A stretch of DNA of 64,000 nucleotides from Cryptomeria japonica. Its lineage: Eukaryota > Streptophyta > Pinopsida > Cupressales > Cupressaceae. Within the stretch, counting starts at the first letter, position 1, and the number at the start of each line of letters is the position of its first letter. Of this stretch, positions 10,509-20,067 are shown piece by piece. A program made the position numbers and the translations under genes. The stretch covers positions 125,675,640-125,739,639 of the forward strand of contig NC_081410.1 in the NCBI RefSeq assembly GCF_030272615.1, written 5' to 3'. The notes under the pieces were generated by a model, which was not told where the DNA came from, did no database searches, and saw only the letters and a program-made list of their open reading frames with translations.

Positions 10509-12386
10509 ATGAGTTTTACAACAATCAGCCCTACTCCCATTAGACGAAGCCGTAGAATTAAGTCTTTCCGAGGTTTAACTATTGAGGAGATGGAACCTAA
10601 TTTGAATGGTCTTTTTAACGAGGACATGGGTAATTCCTCTAATCCTCCTAATGATGAAGAAGCTCTCCATGAGGTTTCTGAAGAACAACTTTCGAAATTG
10701 GATAACCAATTTGACGATTTTCACCAATGGATGTCTCATGAGTATCCCGATAGTCAAGCTCTTCCTTTAATTGAGGGTCTAAAACGTATGCTTCAAAGTG
10801 ATAAGAATGGAATTGATATTTTGCGTGGTATTGCACACATTGTGGATTCAAATGTGATGCCTATGAAAAGTTGTGCCGAAACCTTAAGTTATACACAACC
10901 TCCTACACAAGTCAATCATTCTATTCCTTTGATGACTTCTATTGCTAGCGTACCTACTTTTACATCAAACATAATGACTACTTCAATACAAGACATTCCT
11001 CCTGTGATCACCAGTCATGGGGGCAACCCTCCTTCTTCAATTAACCCTCTTCCTTCATTCAATCCAACTTCTTCATACATTCCTTCAATGAGTGTTCCTA
11101 TTACATCTTCACAAATGAACATGATGCAAGGGGGCAATTCATTCAACCATTCCATTCCTCCTTGTAGTGTTCCTCTTGTCCAATCATCTCCTATGACTGA
11201 CTATCATAGGGTCCCACCACCTTACTCTCTACCTTCTTTCAATAACATAACACCTCCATCTCAATCTAACACGTCTAATATGAACTCTTCGACTGAAGCA
11301 ACCATTACCAATCTTGCACAAACTGTCTCCTCTTTACAGCAACAAATTGCCTCTATGAATCAATCTAAGTTTAGTGTGCCCACATTTGATGTTGCGAGCC
11401 CACTTTCTCTTGACATTGTTCGAGCTATCCCTCCTAAACATGTTGAAATCCCACATTTGGAGCTTTATAATGGTAAAGGTGATCCTCTAACACATGTTAA
11501 GACTTTTCAAACAATATGTACTGATTTTGCTTATGACCAAAGGTTGCTTGCAAAACTGTTCACTAGAACATTAAGAGACAAAGCCCTACAATGGTATTGC
11601 TCATTGCCTTCTTATTCTATTACTTCTTTTGAACAACTTGCAAATGCTTTCATTCAACAATTTCAAAACAATATAAGTCCTAAAGTTACTTTGATTGATT
11701 TAATGCATTGTAAACAAGGTGTTAAAGAAAAAGTGACTGATTTCATTGGTAGATATAAGCATTTGTATGCTCAAATTTCTTTTCCAGTGCCTGACAATGA
11801 TATTCAAAGAATCTTTATTTCTAATTTACAAAAAGATATTCGAGACAAACTTCTGTTTTCTGAGTTTACTTCTTTCCAACAGTTGTGTGCAACTCTTCAC
11901 AATTATCAACTGACTGTGAGTCAAATGGAACAATCACATCCTATGACTCTGAGTGATAAGGGTGATAGTAGTCAACAACCATTTGGGAAGTTTAAACCGA
12001 ATAGAGATTCCATCAAATTCAATGAAAACATCATCAACAACAATGTGAATGCAGCATCAGGTGTGCCTCCTATTTCTAAGTTTTTCAAGAAAGAAAGAAA
12101 GTATACTCCTTTGAATGAATCATTGCATAGTATTATGAATAAGTTATTGGAACAAAATGTGCTTACTCTTCCTCCTATAAGACAAATTGATCCTGCAAAG
12201 ATTACTTCACCTTATTTTGATAACAAAGCTTTTTGTCACTTTCATCGTCAGCCTGGGCATGATACTGAAAAATGTTTTTCTTTAAAGGGTAAAATTCAAG
12301 ATTTGATTGATAATAATACTATCTCTGTTTCTGGAGTGAATGATAAAGGCAATACATCTGTAGCTCCTCTTAATCAAAATCTTTAG
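10509..12386 (+). CDS. gag: Gag polyprotein of element B
   Basis: Intact 625-codon gag, structural precursor of retrotransposon particles. ATG at 10509. The N-terminus is basic (TPIRRSRRIKSFRG), then an acidic helical stretch, a Ser/Pro/Thr-rich linker, and a coiled-coil-like segment (NLAQTVSSLQQQIASMNQ). The retrotransposon gag core follows (YNGKGDPLTHVKTFQTIC, RTLRDKALQWYCSLP, IQRIFISNLQKDIRDKL), then a zinc knuckle CHFHRQPGHDTEKC (CX2HX4HX4C) near residue 575. TAG at 12384-12386 ends it, but the same frame stays open for 514 further codons. The frame is uninterrupted although the element lacks pol, implying recent selection or recent copying. A diverged minus-strand relative lies at 57772-61970. 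Confidence 0.92.
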   Translation: MSFTTISPTPIRRSRRIKSFRGLTIEEMEPNLNGLFNEDMGNSSNPPNDEEALHEVSEEQLSKLDNQFDDFHQWMSHEYPDSQALPLIEGLKRMLQSDKNGIDILRGIAHIVDSNVMPMKSCAETLSYTQPPTQVNHSIPLMTSIASVPTFTSNIMTTSIQDIPPVITSHGGNPPSSINPLPSFNPTSSYIPSMSVPITSSQMNMMQGGNSFNHSIPPCSVPLVQSSPMTDYHRVPPPYSLPSFNNITPPSQSNTSNMNSSTEATITNLAQTVSSLQQQIASMNQSKFSVPTFDVASPLSLDIVRAIPPKHVEIPHLELYNGKGDPLTHVKTFQTICTDFAYDQRLLAKLFTRTLRDKALQWYCSLPSYSITSFEQLANAFIQQFQNNISPKVTLIDLMHCKQGVKEKVTDFIGRYKHLYAQISFPVPDNDIQRIFISNLQKDIRDKLLFSEFTSFQQLCATLHNYQLTVSQMEQSHPMTLSDKGDSSQQPFGKFKPNRDSIKFNENIINNNVNAASGVPPISKFFKKERKYTPLNESLHSIMNKLLEQNVLTLPPIRQIDPAKITSPYFDNKAFCHFHRQPGHDTEKCFSLKGKIQDLIDNNTISVSGVNDKGNTSVAPLNQNL

Positions 12387-13928
12387 ATTTTCATTGATCC
12401 ATTACCTTCTCATACCTCTAATGCAATTGAGGCTAATGATTCTTCTCTCTCATCTGATGGTCTTGTGTCTATGACTCTGAATGTGATTAACTTTGTAGAG
12501 CAGCAAGAAAACCCTAAAGAACCTTCCATCACATTTGATTCTAGTGAAACCATTAGGGCACCTGATGGTCCTTTATACATAGTAGGAAAAGTTAAGAATA
12601 CACCTTGCCGTGGAGTGCTTATTGATCCTTTGTGCATGGTTAATGTTATTACTGAAGAATTTCTTTTTACTTTGCAATTGAATCAAGTGATATATGACAA
12701 AACAGATGTGATTGTGAAACTATTTGATGCATTTTCTTCTCCTACAATTGGTTCTATTACATTGCCTATTGAGGTCCATAACAAATCTCTTGATGTGAAC
12801 TTTTCTATTATTCCTTCTTCCGAACAATTTCATGTGAAGCTTGGCTATCCTTGGCTATCTTCCATGAACGCTATTGCTTCTCCTATTCACAAGTGTTTGA
12901 AATTTCCCCATAATGGTGAAGTTGTTACTGTCAATCATAGTCTCTTTAAACCAGCTGAAAGAACTTCTAGTGTTCCTATTGATTACTTTTGGCCTAAACA
13001 ATTCCAATCTCTTCCTCCGCGAAGTGATCATCTTTTCAAATCTTATCAAAAGTGGAAAACAGATATGATCCTATCTCTAAGTGAACCTAGAACACCTAAA
13101 CTTGATATTCCTATCATTCTTGAGAAGGAAGTTCTTCCTTTGAAAGATAAAACTAATGTTTTTCCTCAAGAAAATTCCCAACCCATCCCTATGGATGTGA
13201 TTATGTTTATGCCTAATAAACCTTCTAAGAGTAGACCTATACCTCCTCATCATGATGGACTTGGTCTTCTCCCTAAACCAAATATTCCTCCTTTGTATGG
13301 AGCAGTCCCTCCTCCTTCTTTTTATAGAGAGAAGAGACCTTCCTCTTCTCCTATTGTCCAGCCTAAGAGACCACAACCTAAACACCCAAGTGATAAGGAT
13401 GAGAACATTCCTCCTCCTCAACCTTCTCCACTTCCTACTAAGACTAGACGAAATCGTTCGGCACGTGAACGCCGGCGAAAGCATCGTCTTAGAGCTCAAA
13501 CTTTGCAATCTCCAAAAACACCTTCAACAAGCATTATTCCATTTTCTCCTCAGCCGGTCGTTGAGCCTAAATCTCCTAAACATAAGATGCATGATGGTCT
13601 TGATCCTGTGCGAGTTAAAGATCCTATTTTTATAAATCTTGATGATGATATAGATGAAAATGTTATTCATGATGCAAATGTTACTCCTCTTGCTTCTGAT
13701 AGTGAATATGAACTTGTTGATATTGATAACCATTTATCTAATGAATTTTCTAAAGCACTTATCCTAGCTCCTAGACAAGAACAACGTGGCTTGGAACATG
13801 AACATAGCCCTTGTTTGGATCTTGTGATAGCTCCATCTGCTGTGTTGGATGTTCCTCCTCTAGTGTGTTCCCTGCCTTCTCAAAACATTGATCAGCAAGA
13901 TCGGGGGGTAGATGACATGCTAGACTAG
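12387..13928 (+). CDS. Protease-like and basic/proline-rich C-terminal region of element B, behind an amber codon
   Basis: In frame with gag, separated only by TAG 12384-12386; the first ATG is at 12465. The first 180 residues align with the retropepsin region of element E: LYIVGKVKNTPCRGVLID, the SPTIGSITLPIEV block, LGYPWLSSMNAI and CLKFPHNGEVVTV. The catalytic motif is altered: the D-[TSN]-G triad of retropepsins reads DPLC, so the conserved Gly is lost and proteolytic activity is doubtful. The rest is Pro-rich with a very basic stretch (TRRNRSARERRRKHRLRAQ), suited to nucleic-acid binding or nuclear localisation. The acidic tail has no known domain. It may be made by amber read-through or be dead since the TAG arose. 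Confidence 0.75.
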   Translation: MFIDPLPSHTSNAIEANDSSLSSDGLVSMTLNVINFVEQQENPKEPSITFDSSETIRAPDGPLYIVGKVKNTPCRGVLIDPLCMVNVITEEFLFTLQLNQVIYDKTDVIVKLFDAFSSPTIGSITLPIEVHNKSLDVNFSIIPSSEQFHVKLGYPWLSSMNAIASPIHKCLKFPHNGEVVTVNHSLFKPAERTSSVPIDYFWPKQFQSLPPRSDHLFKSYQKWKTDMILSLSEPRTPKLDIPIILEKEVLPLKDKTNVFPQENSQPIPMDVIMFMPNKPSKSRPIPPHHDGLGLLPKPNIPPLYGAVPPPSFYREKRPSSSPIVQPKRPQPKHPSDKDENIPPPQPSPLPTKTRRNRSARERRRKHRLRAQTLQSPKTPSTSIIPFSPQPVVEPKSPKHKMHDGLDPVRVKDPIFINLDDDIDENVIHDANVTPLASDSEYELVDIDNHLSNEFSKALILAPRQEQRGLEHEHSPCLDLVIAPSAVLDVPPLVCSLPSQNIDQQDRGVDDMLD

Positions 13929-14653
13929 TTACATTAGCATAGCAGATTCTCTCTTCCTCTCTTGTGTTACTTCTTCTATATGTTATTCTCATTCTTCTAT
14001 TTGTTGTCCTTAGTGTTGTCTACTTGAGGACGATGCAAAGCATTGAGATCTCTCGATCTCTCTCATGTTGACTCAAAAGACACATGTGTTCCCTTCTTCT
14101 AGGTGACCTTCCTTGATTGGGGAATGAAGAACAATTATGCATACATACATATGATATACATGAATTATCATACAGCATACTGACCCCGAGGAAAGCGAAG
14201 TCACCTCGTGCTTTGTGTTTTGTGTCTATTATCCTTGGGTTTATCTCACACTTGGGGGCTAAATCCTTGTGATAACGTGCTCCTTTCCTTTCTCATTTCT
14301 TATATGTATCACTACCTTAAAGCAATCACCCCCGGTGAGGCGTGTGCGATCCCTTTAATGTAGGGGGGCATACATCCCGTTCATATCTTTTCAAGATACT
14401 TGAAAATTTCTTGACAAATTTATTTTTGCCTTGAAAATTTTTGATATCTTTCTTGCATGACTCATAGTGAGGGAACCTTACTACTGACAGTCATGGTTCT
14501 CCCTCATGATCTTCCCTTTTACTTTGTCAATCGAAGTCGTAAGATCCTTAGTCCACTGGGGGCTTGGTGTGTCTTGCCTCCTTGACGTGGTGAAAGTCTT
14601 TCAATGTTGTTTCCTTGTACTTTACCGGAAGTATGAGCATACATACTCCCGCT
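13929..14653 (+). other. 3' untranslated region of element B
   Basis: About 725 bp without a convincing ORF or domain, mixed pyrimidine-rich sequence leading to the PPT. In related elements pol would lie upstream of this stretch. Confidence 0.6.
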
Positions 14654-14668
14654 AAAGTGGGGGCTAAA
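14654..14668 (+). other. Polypurine tract of element B
   Basis: AAAGTGGGGGCTAAA immediately before the 3' LTR. The PPT of element C (23010-23024) differs at two positions. Confidence 0.88.
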
Positions 14669-15908
14669 TGTAGCGTCCTAAAATTGCGACACTTGCAATT
14701 TCGGCTGCATTTCGGTCTTCACGATGGCGACGCAACACGCAACCTAAATGGAGACCCCAAAACTTGATTACGACACTGAAAATTGCATTTTTCAAGCACC
14801 CTGGCCTGAACCTCCTTGCACCCTGCTGTCCCGGGAGGTGGGACCAGAGCGCCCAGCACCCTGGTCCTTCAGGACCAGGGCGCCCAGCGCCCAGCGCCCT
14901 GGTCCCTGGGTCCTATTTTGGGCCCGGTCTCCTTTGGACTTCAGGTCTTTTTGTTTGCAAATTGGAAATTAACTTTCCTGGTCGGCCTAAGGTCGAGAAA
15001 ATCAGTCTATCAGCCCTAAATGACAAGTATATAAACTACATTTTCCTCTCTCATTTGGATGGAAACACACATGAGGGAAAAAGCGTGGAAACTATACTCA
15101 AGCATTCAAGCATTCAAGCATTCTTTCAAGCAATTGATCATTTCAAGTCTCCATTCAAGGCTAAGTGTTGCATTCAAGTCAAGGATTCAACCATTGAAGA
15201 GGAGATCACATACTACATGCTACAACATACAACATACAACATCTATACCTTCGCACATAAGGATACAAACATCCTTAGAACAAGGTATTAGTACTTGTTT
15301 TACATACATTTACATTTACAGCACTTGCTCATTTCTTGGTTAATTCCAAAACCGGGGTTTGACCTAAAGGCAAACCCCTAATCCCTAACCCCCCAATTGT
15401 CTTCGCTTTTCTGTGTGTAGGTTGCAGGTACGCGGCTGAAATTGAAGATCTGGAATCCTTGTGCAGAAACGAACAGATCCCCCTTCGTTTCGCGGATTTT
15501 TCGAAGGACCGTGGCGCTCGGGCACCATCGTCCTGATAACTTTTGCTCAAATTTGCAGGACAGCGCCGTATCGACATTTTACTGCTAATTCCAGGTCCGC
15601 GGCTTCATCCTATATCCCTATCTCAGTTTATAAGCGAATCTTTGTCACTTTCTATGCATTCCTAGCTTAATTCTTCTATGCACATTCTTTACAAAAGAGG
15701 GTAGCCTTGCTTTCTTAACCCTTGAAATTCATTTAGCATCCAATCTTGCATTGTGTGGGATTGGATCTTGTGGGTTTCAACCCCTCTTTTGAATGTAAAG
15801 TCTCTCCCCTAAGTGAAAACCATCAACCCTAGCGAACCTCCCTTCTCTCTCCTCGGAGTTGGAAGAGGGGAGGGCAACTAGGGTTCGATCGCGATTTTCC
15901 GCTTTACA
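14669..15908 (+). repeat. 3' LTR of element B (1240 bp)
   Basis: Same termini as 8126-9327; the TATA box is at 15028-15035. It is 38 bp longer, entirely because of an extra GC-rich 'CAGGACCAGGGCGCCCAGCG' type segment near 14865-14905. The other differences are transitions. Confidence 0.95.
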
Positions 15909-15913
15909 CTTTT

Positions 15914-16091
15914 ATACTAAACTACTTCCCTTCATGCTCTTGTAGCCTTATTGGCACAACATGATAAGGATGGTAGAGAACGTCCGGTTTACTATATAAG
16001 TCACACTCTACTCGATTATGAAGTCCGATATTCTACAATAGAAAGATAGTGCCTTGCTTTAGTTTTTGTAACCTTAAAATTAAGACATTAC
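15914..16091 (+). pseudogene. pol: Element C pol, part 2: RNase H
   Basis: Continuation of the C RNase H after element B. It reads ALLAQHDKDGRERPVYYISH, TLLDYEVRYSTIER, one TAG, then CLALVFVTLKLRHY, and is cut by a solo LTR at 16092. Equivalent to LLAQHNAEGKECVVYYISH of element E. The frame resumes exactly after removing the solo LTR and one ATTAC copy. Confidence 0.85.
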
Positions 16092-17388
16092 TGTAAAGCG
16101 GAAAATCGCGGTCGAACCCTAGTTGGTCTCCCCTCTTCTAACTCCAAGGAGAGAGAAGGGAGGTTCGCTAGGATTCGATGGGTTTTCACTTAGGGGGAAG
16201 ACTTTACATTCAAAAGAGGGGTTGAAACTCATAAGATTCAATCCCACATGATGTAAGATTGGATGCTAAATGAATTTCAAGGGTTAGGAAAGCAAGGCTA
16301 CCCTCTTTTGTAAAGAATGTTGATTAAGGAAATTAAGCTAAGGATGCATAGAAAGTCATAAAGATTCGCTTATAAACTGAGTTCGGGTTATAGGATGAAG
16401 CTGCGGACCTGGAATTAGCAGTAAAATGTCGATACGGCACTGTCCTGCAAATTTGAGCAAAAGTTGTCAGGACGATGGCGCCCGGCGCCACGGTCCTCCG
16501 AAAAATCCGCGAAATGAAGGGGGATCTGTTCGTCTCTGCACAAGGATTCCAGATCTTCAATTTCAGCCGCGTACCTGCAACCTACACACAGAAAAGCGAA
16601 GACGATTGGGGGGTTAGGGATTAGGGGTTTGCCTTTACGTCAAACCCCGGTTTTGGAATTAACCAAGAAATGAGCAAGAGCTGTAAATGTAAATGACTGT
16701 AAAACAAGTACTAATACCTTGTTCTAAGGATGTTTGTATCCTTATGTGCGAAGGTTTAGATGTTGTATGTTGTATGTTGTAGCATGTAGTATGTGATCTC
16801 CTCTTCAATGGTTGAATCCTTGACTTGAATGCAACACTTAGCCTTGAATGGAGACTTGGAATGATCAATTGCTTGAATGCTTGAATGCTTGAGTATTTGA
16901 GTATAGTTTCCACGCTTTGTACACATATCCTCTTCATCTATCCCAAATGAGAGAGAAAAATGTAGTTTATATACTTGTCATTTAGGGCTGATAGACTGAT
17001 TTTCCCGACCTTAGGCCGACCAGGGAAGTATATTTCCAAATTGCAATCAAAAAGACCCAATATCACTTAGGAAACCGGGCCCAAAATAGGACCCAGGGAC
17101 CAGGGCGCTGGGCGTCATGGTCCTGGAGGACCAGGGCGCTGGGCGCCATGGTCCTGGAGGACCAGGGCGCTGGGCGCCATGGTCCTGGAGGACCAGGGCG
17201 CTGGGCGCTCTGGTCCCACCTCCCGGGACATCAGGGTGCAAGGAGGTTCAGGCCAGGGTGCTTGAAAAATGCAGTTTTCAATGTCGTGAGCAAGTTTTGG
17301 GGTCTCCATTCAGGTTGCGTGTTGCGTCACCATCGTGAAGACCGAAATGCAGTCGAAATTGCAAGTGTCGCAATTTTAGGACGCTACA
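16092..17388 (-). repeat. Solo LTR of the B family (1297 bp)
   Basis: Minus-orientation copy of the B LTR: begins TGTAAAGCGG (reverse complement of ...CCGCTTTACA) and ends ...GGACGCTACA. Perfect TSD ATTAC flanks it (16087-16091 and 17389-17393). No internal sequence, so it is a product of LTR-LTR recombination. TATA box on the minus strand near 16966-16978. It differs visibly from the B LTRs and has a larger GC minisatellite (17099-17221). Confidence 0.95.
17099..17221. repeat. 31-bp GC-rich minisatellite inside solo LTR
   Basis: Four tandem units starting at 17099, 17130, 17161 and 17192 (exact 31-bp period). Unit core ACCAGGGCGCTGGGCGCCAT, then GGTCCTGGAGG. Each unit contains near-palindromes (GGACCAGG...CCTGGTCC type, GGCGCC). 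The equivalent place in the 5' LTR of B has less than one unit and the 3' LTR of B has about one extra. Confidence 0.95.
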
Positions 17389-19368
17389 ATTACCTTTTGA
17401 ATGTTGAACTCCATGTTATCATTAAATTTGAGCCTCTAAAGTATCTTTTCTCCAAAAGTGATCTTTCAGGATGCTTAGCCAAGTTTTTTTCGCATAAGGC
17501 AATAAAAGGTCAAGCGTTGACTGACCACTTAGTTGAGGCTCCTTCGCCCTTCTCCCTACCTAATCAAGAGTCTTTTCCCGATGAATGTATTCTCTCTAGT
17601 GAGGTTGATGAAACTTGGGAATTAAATTTTGATGGCTCTAGGTGTCGTACAGGATCGGGGGCAGGGTTTGTCTTAATCTCTCCTAAAAAGAAACCTATCC
17701 CTTTATCATATCATCTCAATTTCTTGTGTACCAATAACATTGCTAAATATGAGGCTCTTATAGCTGGAATTAAAGCAACCTAAGCATTAAATATAAAAAA
17801 TCTACATATCTATGGATATTTTCAATTAATCATAAGACAAGTGACAGGAATTTACCAAGCTAAGCAAGATAAATTATTACAATATAAATATTTTGCTATA
17901 TCCTTGTTGCAAAAGTTCGATTCTTATACCATGGAGCCTGTTCCTTGAAAAGATAATCGGCATGTTGATTCCATGGCATGTGTGGCCTCTCTTGCGTCTT
18001 TAGAGGATCCCTTGGTAGATCTCAAATTCACTATTCACAACCTCACTACCCCGACCATTGTCGACAATCCTAGTGTTGTAGCATATTGTTGCACTATATA
18101 TTCTGATGATTGGTACTCGCATATCATGAGATATTTGAGTGATGGTACCATTCCCGACCCTACAAATAAGAATACTAGGGCTAGGATTCGCAAGTTGGCC
18201 GCTAGATACATTATCATTTCTAATGTTCTTTATAGGAGGGGTTATAATGGTCTCCTCCTTCGATCTCTTAACAAAGCCGAAATCCCTATTGCTCTTGAGG
18301 AAGCACATTCAAGTGCTTGTGGGGGGAATTTTGGGGGTAGATCCTTAGTTCAAATATTGCTCTAAATGGGATATTATTGGCAAGCCATGGAAAAGGACTC
18401 CTTTGAGTTTGTTAAGAAATGTCATCAGTGTCAGCAACCTAGCAATTTGATCCATGCTCCCGCCAAAGAACTTCGATCTCAAGTAGCATCTTGGCCCTTT
18501 TCTACATGGGGTTTGGATCTCATTGGTAATATCTCCTCCCTCATCTCAAGGACATACTTTCATTATAATTGCTACCTATTACTTTACAAAGTGGGTAGAA
18601 GCAGTTCCTCTTTGATCTACTACCACCGAAGTACTCTGTCAATTCATCCTAGATAACATCATTTCCCGATTTGGAATACCTTCCGCTTTGGTTTTGGATA
18701 ATGGAACATCAGTTAAAAATAAAGATGTGAAGAATTTTTTTGAAAAATATCATATTCAACATCAGTTTTCTACACTGTACTATCCTTAATCAAATGGTCA
18801 AGTTGAATCTTCAAAAAGAATAATTGAACAAATTTTTTGTAAGACTGTGAACAAGCATGGTAAGGATTGGCACACTCAATTAATCTACGCTCTTTGGGAT
18901 TACCGAACAAGCGTACGTATTGCTATGGGTTGTACTCCTTAGAATCTTGTTTATGGTGTTGATGTTATTATGCCTTTGGAGTTAGAAATTCCATCTTTAA
19001 GAGTTTCTCTTAGGGGTATAATGGATGATGATTCCTATTGAGAACAAAGGCTCCAACAACTTGAGATTCTTCACAAACGACACATAAACACTCTTGAGAA
19101 TATTCAAGTGTATTATAAAACTCTACAATGAAGCTGCAATGGTAAAGTCATTCAATGTTCCTTCTCAGTGAGTGATTTAGTACTTTATGAGAATCAGCGT
19201 AATGTGAATGCTTTACCTAAAGAAAAAATAAATTTCAACCCTAATTGGCTTGGACCATACATCGTTGTCTAAGTCTATGGATTAGGGGCTTACAAGATAG
19301 CAGATGTGGAAGGTACACCTCTCAAAGAACCTATAAATGCTATGCACCTTCGTAGATACTATGCCTAG
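17389..19368 (+). pseudogene. pol: Element C pol, part 3: RNase H end, archaeal-type RNase H, integrase
   Basis: Reads LLNVELHVIIKFEPLKYLF (end of first RNase H), then ETWELNFDGSRCRTGSGAGF and NNIAKYEALIAGI. The latter match a second, archaeal-type RNase H as known for the Tat lineage. Integrase follows: RKLAARYIIISNVLYRRG, GYYWQAMEKDSFEFVKKC with CHQC, WPFSTWGLDLIGN, SNGQVESSKRI, then the C-terminal WLGPYIVV...LRRYYA ending at 19368. Several stops (near 17781, 17946 and 18363) and at least one frameshift around 18550 inactivate it, and part of the catalytic core is out of frame. Confidence 0.88.
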
Positions 19369-20060
19369 TCTCTCTCTCTCTCTCTCTTTCTAGCTTATTT
19401 TCTCTCTCCTTATGCCTTTTCTTTCTTCAAATTGGATAATATGTTAGCATATCTTTTTTTAAAGTATGTAGTATTAAATTATATTGCATTGTTTAGTCTA
19501 CATTACTTCATTCTTGACAAGCATGTTTCTTCACTTTATGGTTTGTCTTGGATTCATTTATGTAAATTGTAATAGATTTATATTTTATATGTGCTGGCAT
19601 GTTATACAATTGCTTATGTTTTAAGTAGGATTATATCATGTTATGTTTCAATTAGACTTAATTAAATCAGATTAGTTATATAGTCCTTAAGCTTAACATA
19701 TTTTTCTTCTCCATCACCAAGGTAGTATTTACTTAAATCACACATGTATCAATTTAATCATGAAGCATTGAGAAATAAATCACATGGAAATTAAATTGCA
19801 CATACAAGTTCATTACCAAATATGTTACCTTTAATCAAAGAAATACATATATTGTTTCAAGAATTAAAATAACATGTTTGAGATAAAATATGAGCATAAA
19901 TAAATATATATATCAATGAAGTCATAACATGTATATCACTAGACATCAAAAAGTGTCACATACTACAACACAGTCATCTTCTATCCCTGGGACTAGTAGT
20001 TGGAGGGTAGTGACTTGACATCCCCTTCTGAATCTAGCTGTGGGGTTGGACCCATGGGTG
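19369..20060 (+). other. A/T-rich spacer after C integrase, with a (TC)n microsatellite
   Basis: Begins with a TC/CT dinucleotide run (about 19369-19390). The rest is A/T-rich and I see no coding potential or known motif. Probably the 3' non-coding part of element C. Confidence 0.55.
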
Positions 20061-20067
20061 TGTATCA

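Larger units (their letters stand above)
8126..15908 (+). mobile_element. Element B: non-autonomous Ty3/gypsy-type LTR element (gag + protease-like only)
   Basis: Complete 7.8-kb element with LTRs 8126-9327 and 14669-15908 and perfect TSD CTTTT (8121-8125, 15909-15913). PBS is at 9331-9348 and PPT at 14654-14668. It inserted within the RNase H region of element C. The internal region has one long frame (gag plus protease-like) and 725 bp of non-coding 3' sequence. No RT, RNase H or integrase motif is visible, so it must depend on an autonomous relative. By eye the LTRs differ at about 21 sites, all transitions, plus one 38-bp repeat expansion. Confidence 0.93.

Noticed and set aside
17099-17221. 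Direct repeats considered as a CRISPR array
   Set aside because: Units are contiguous with no unique spacers, in a plant retrotransposon LTR.
17148-17783. 211-codon open frame starting in the 31-bp minisatellite
   Set aside because: An accidental fusion of LTR sequence with the resumed RNase H frame of element C; only the part after 17389 is real pol sequence.
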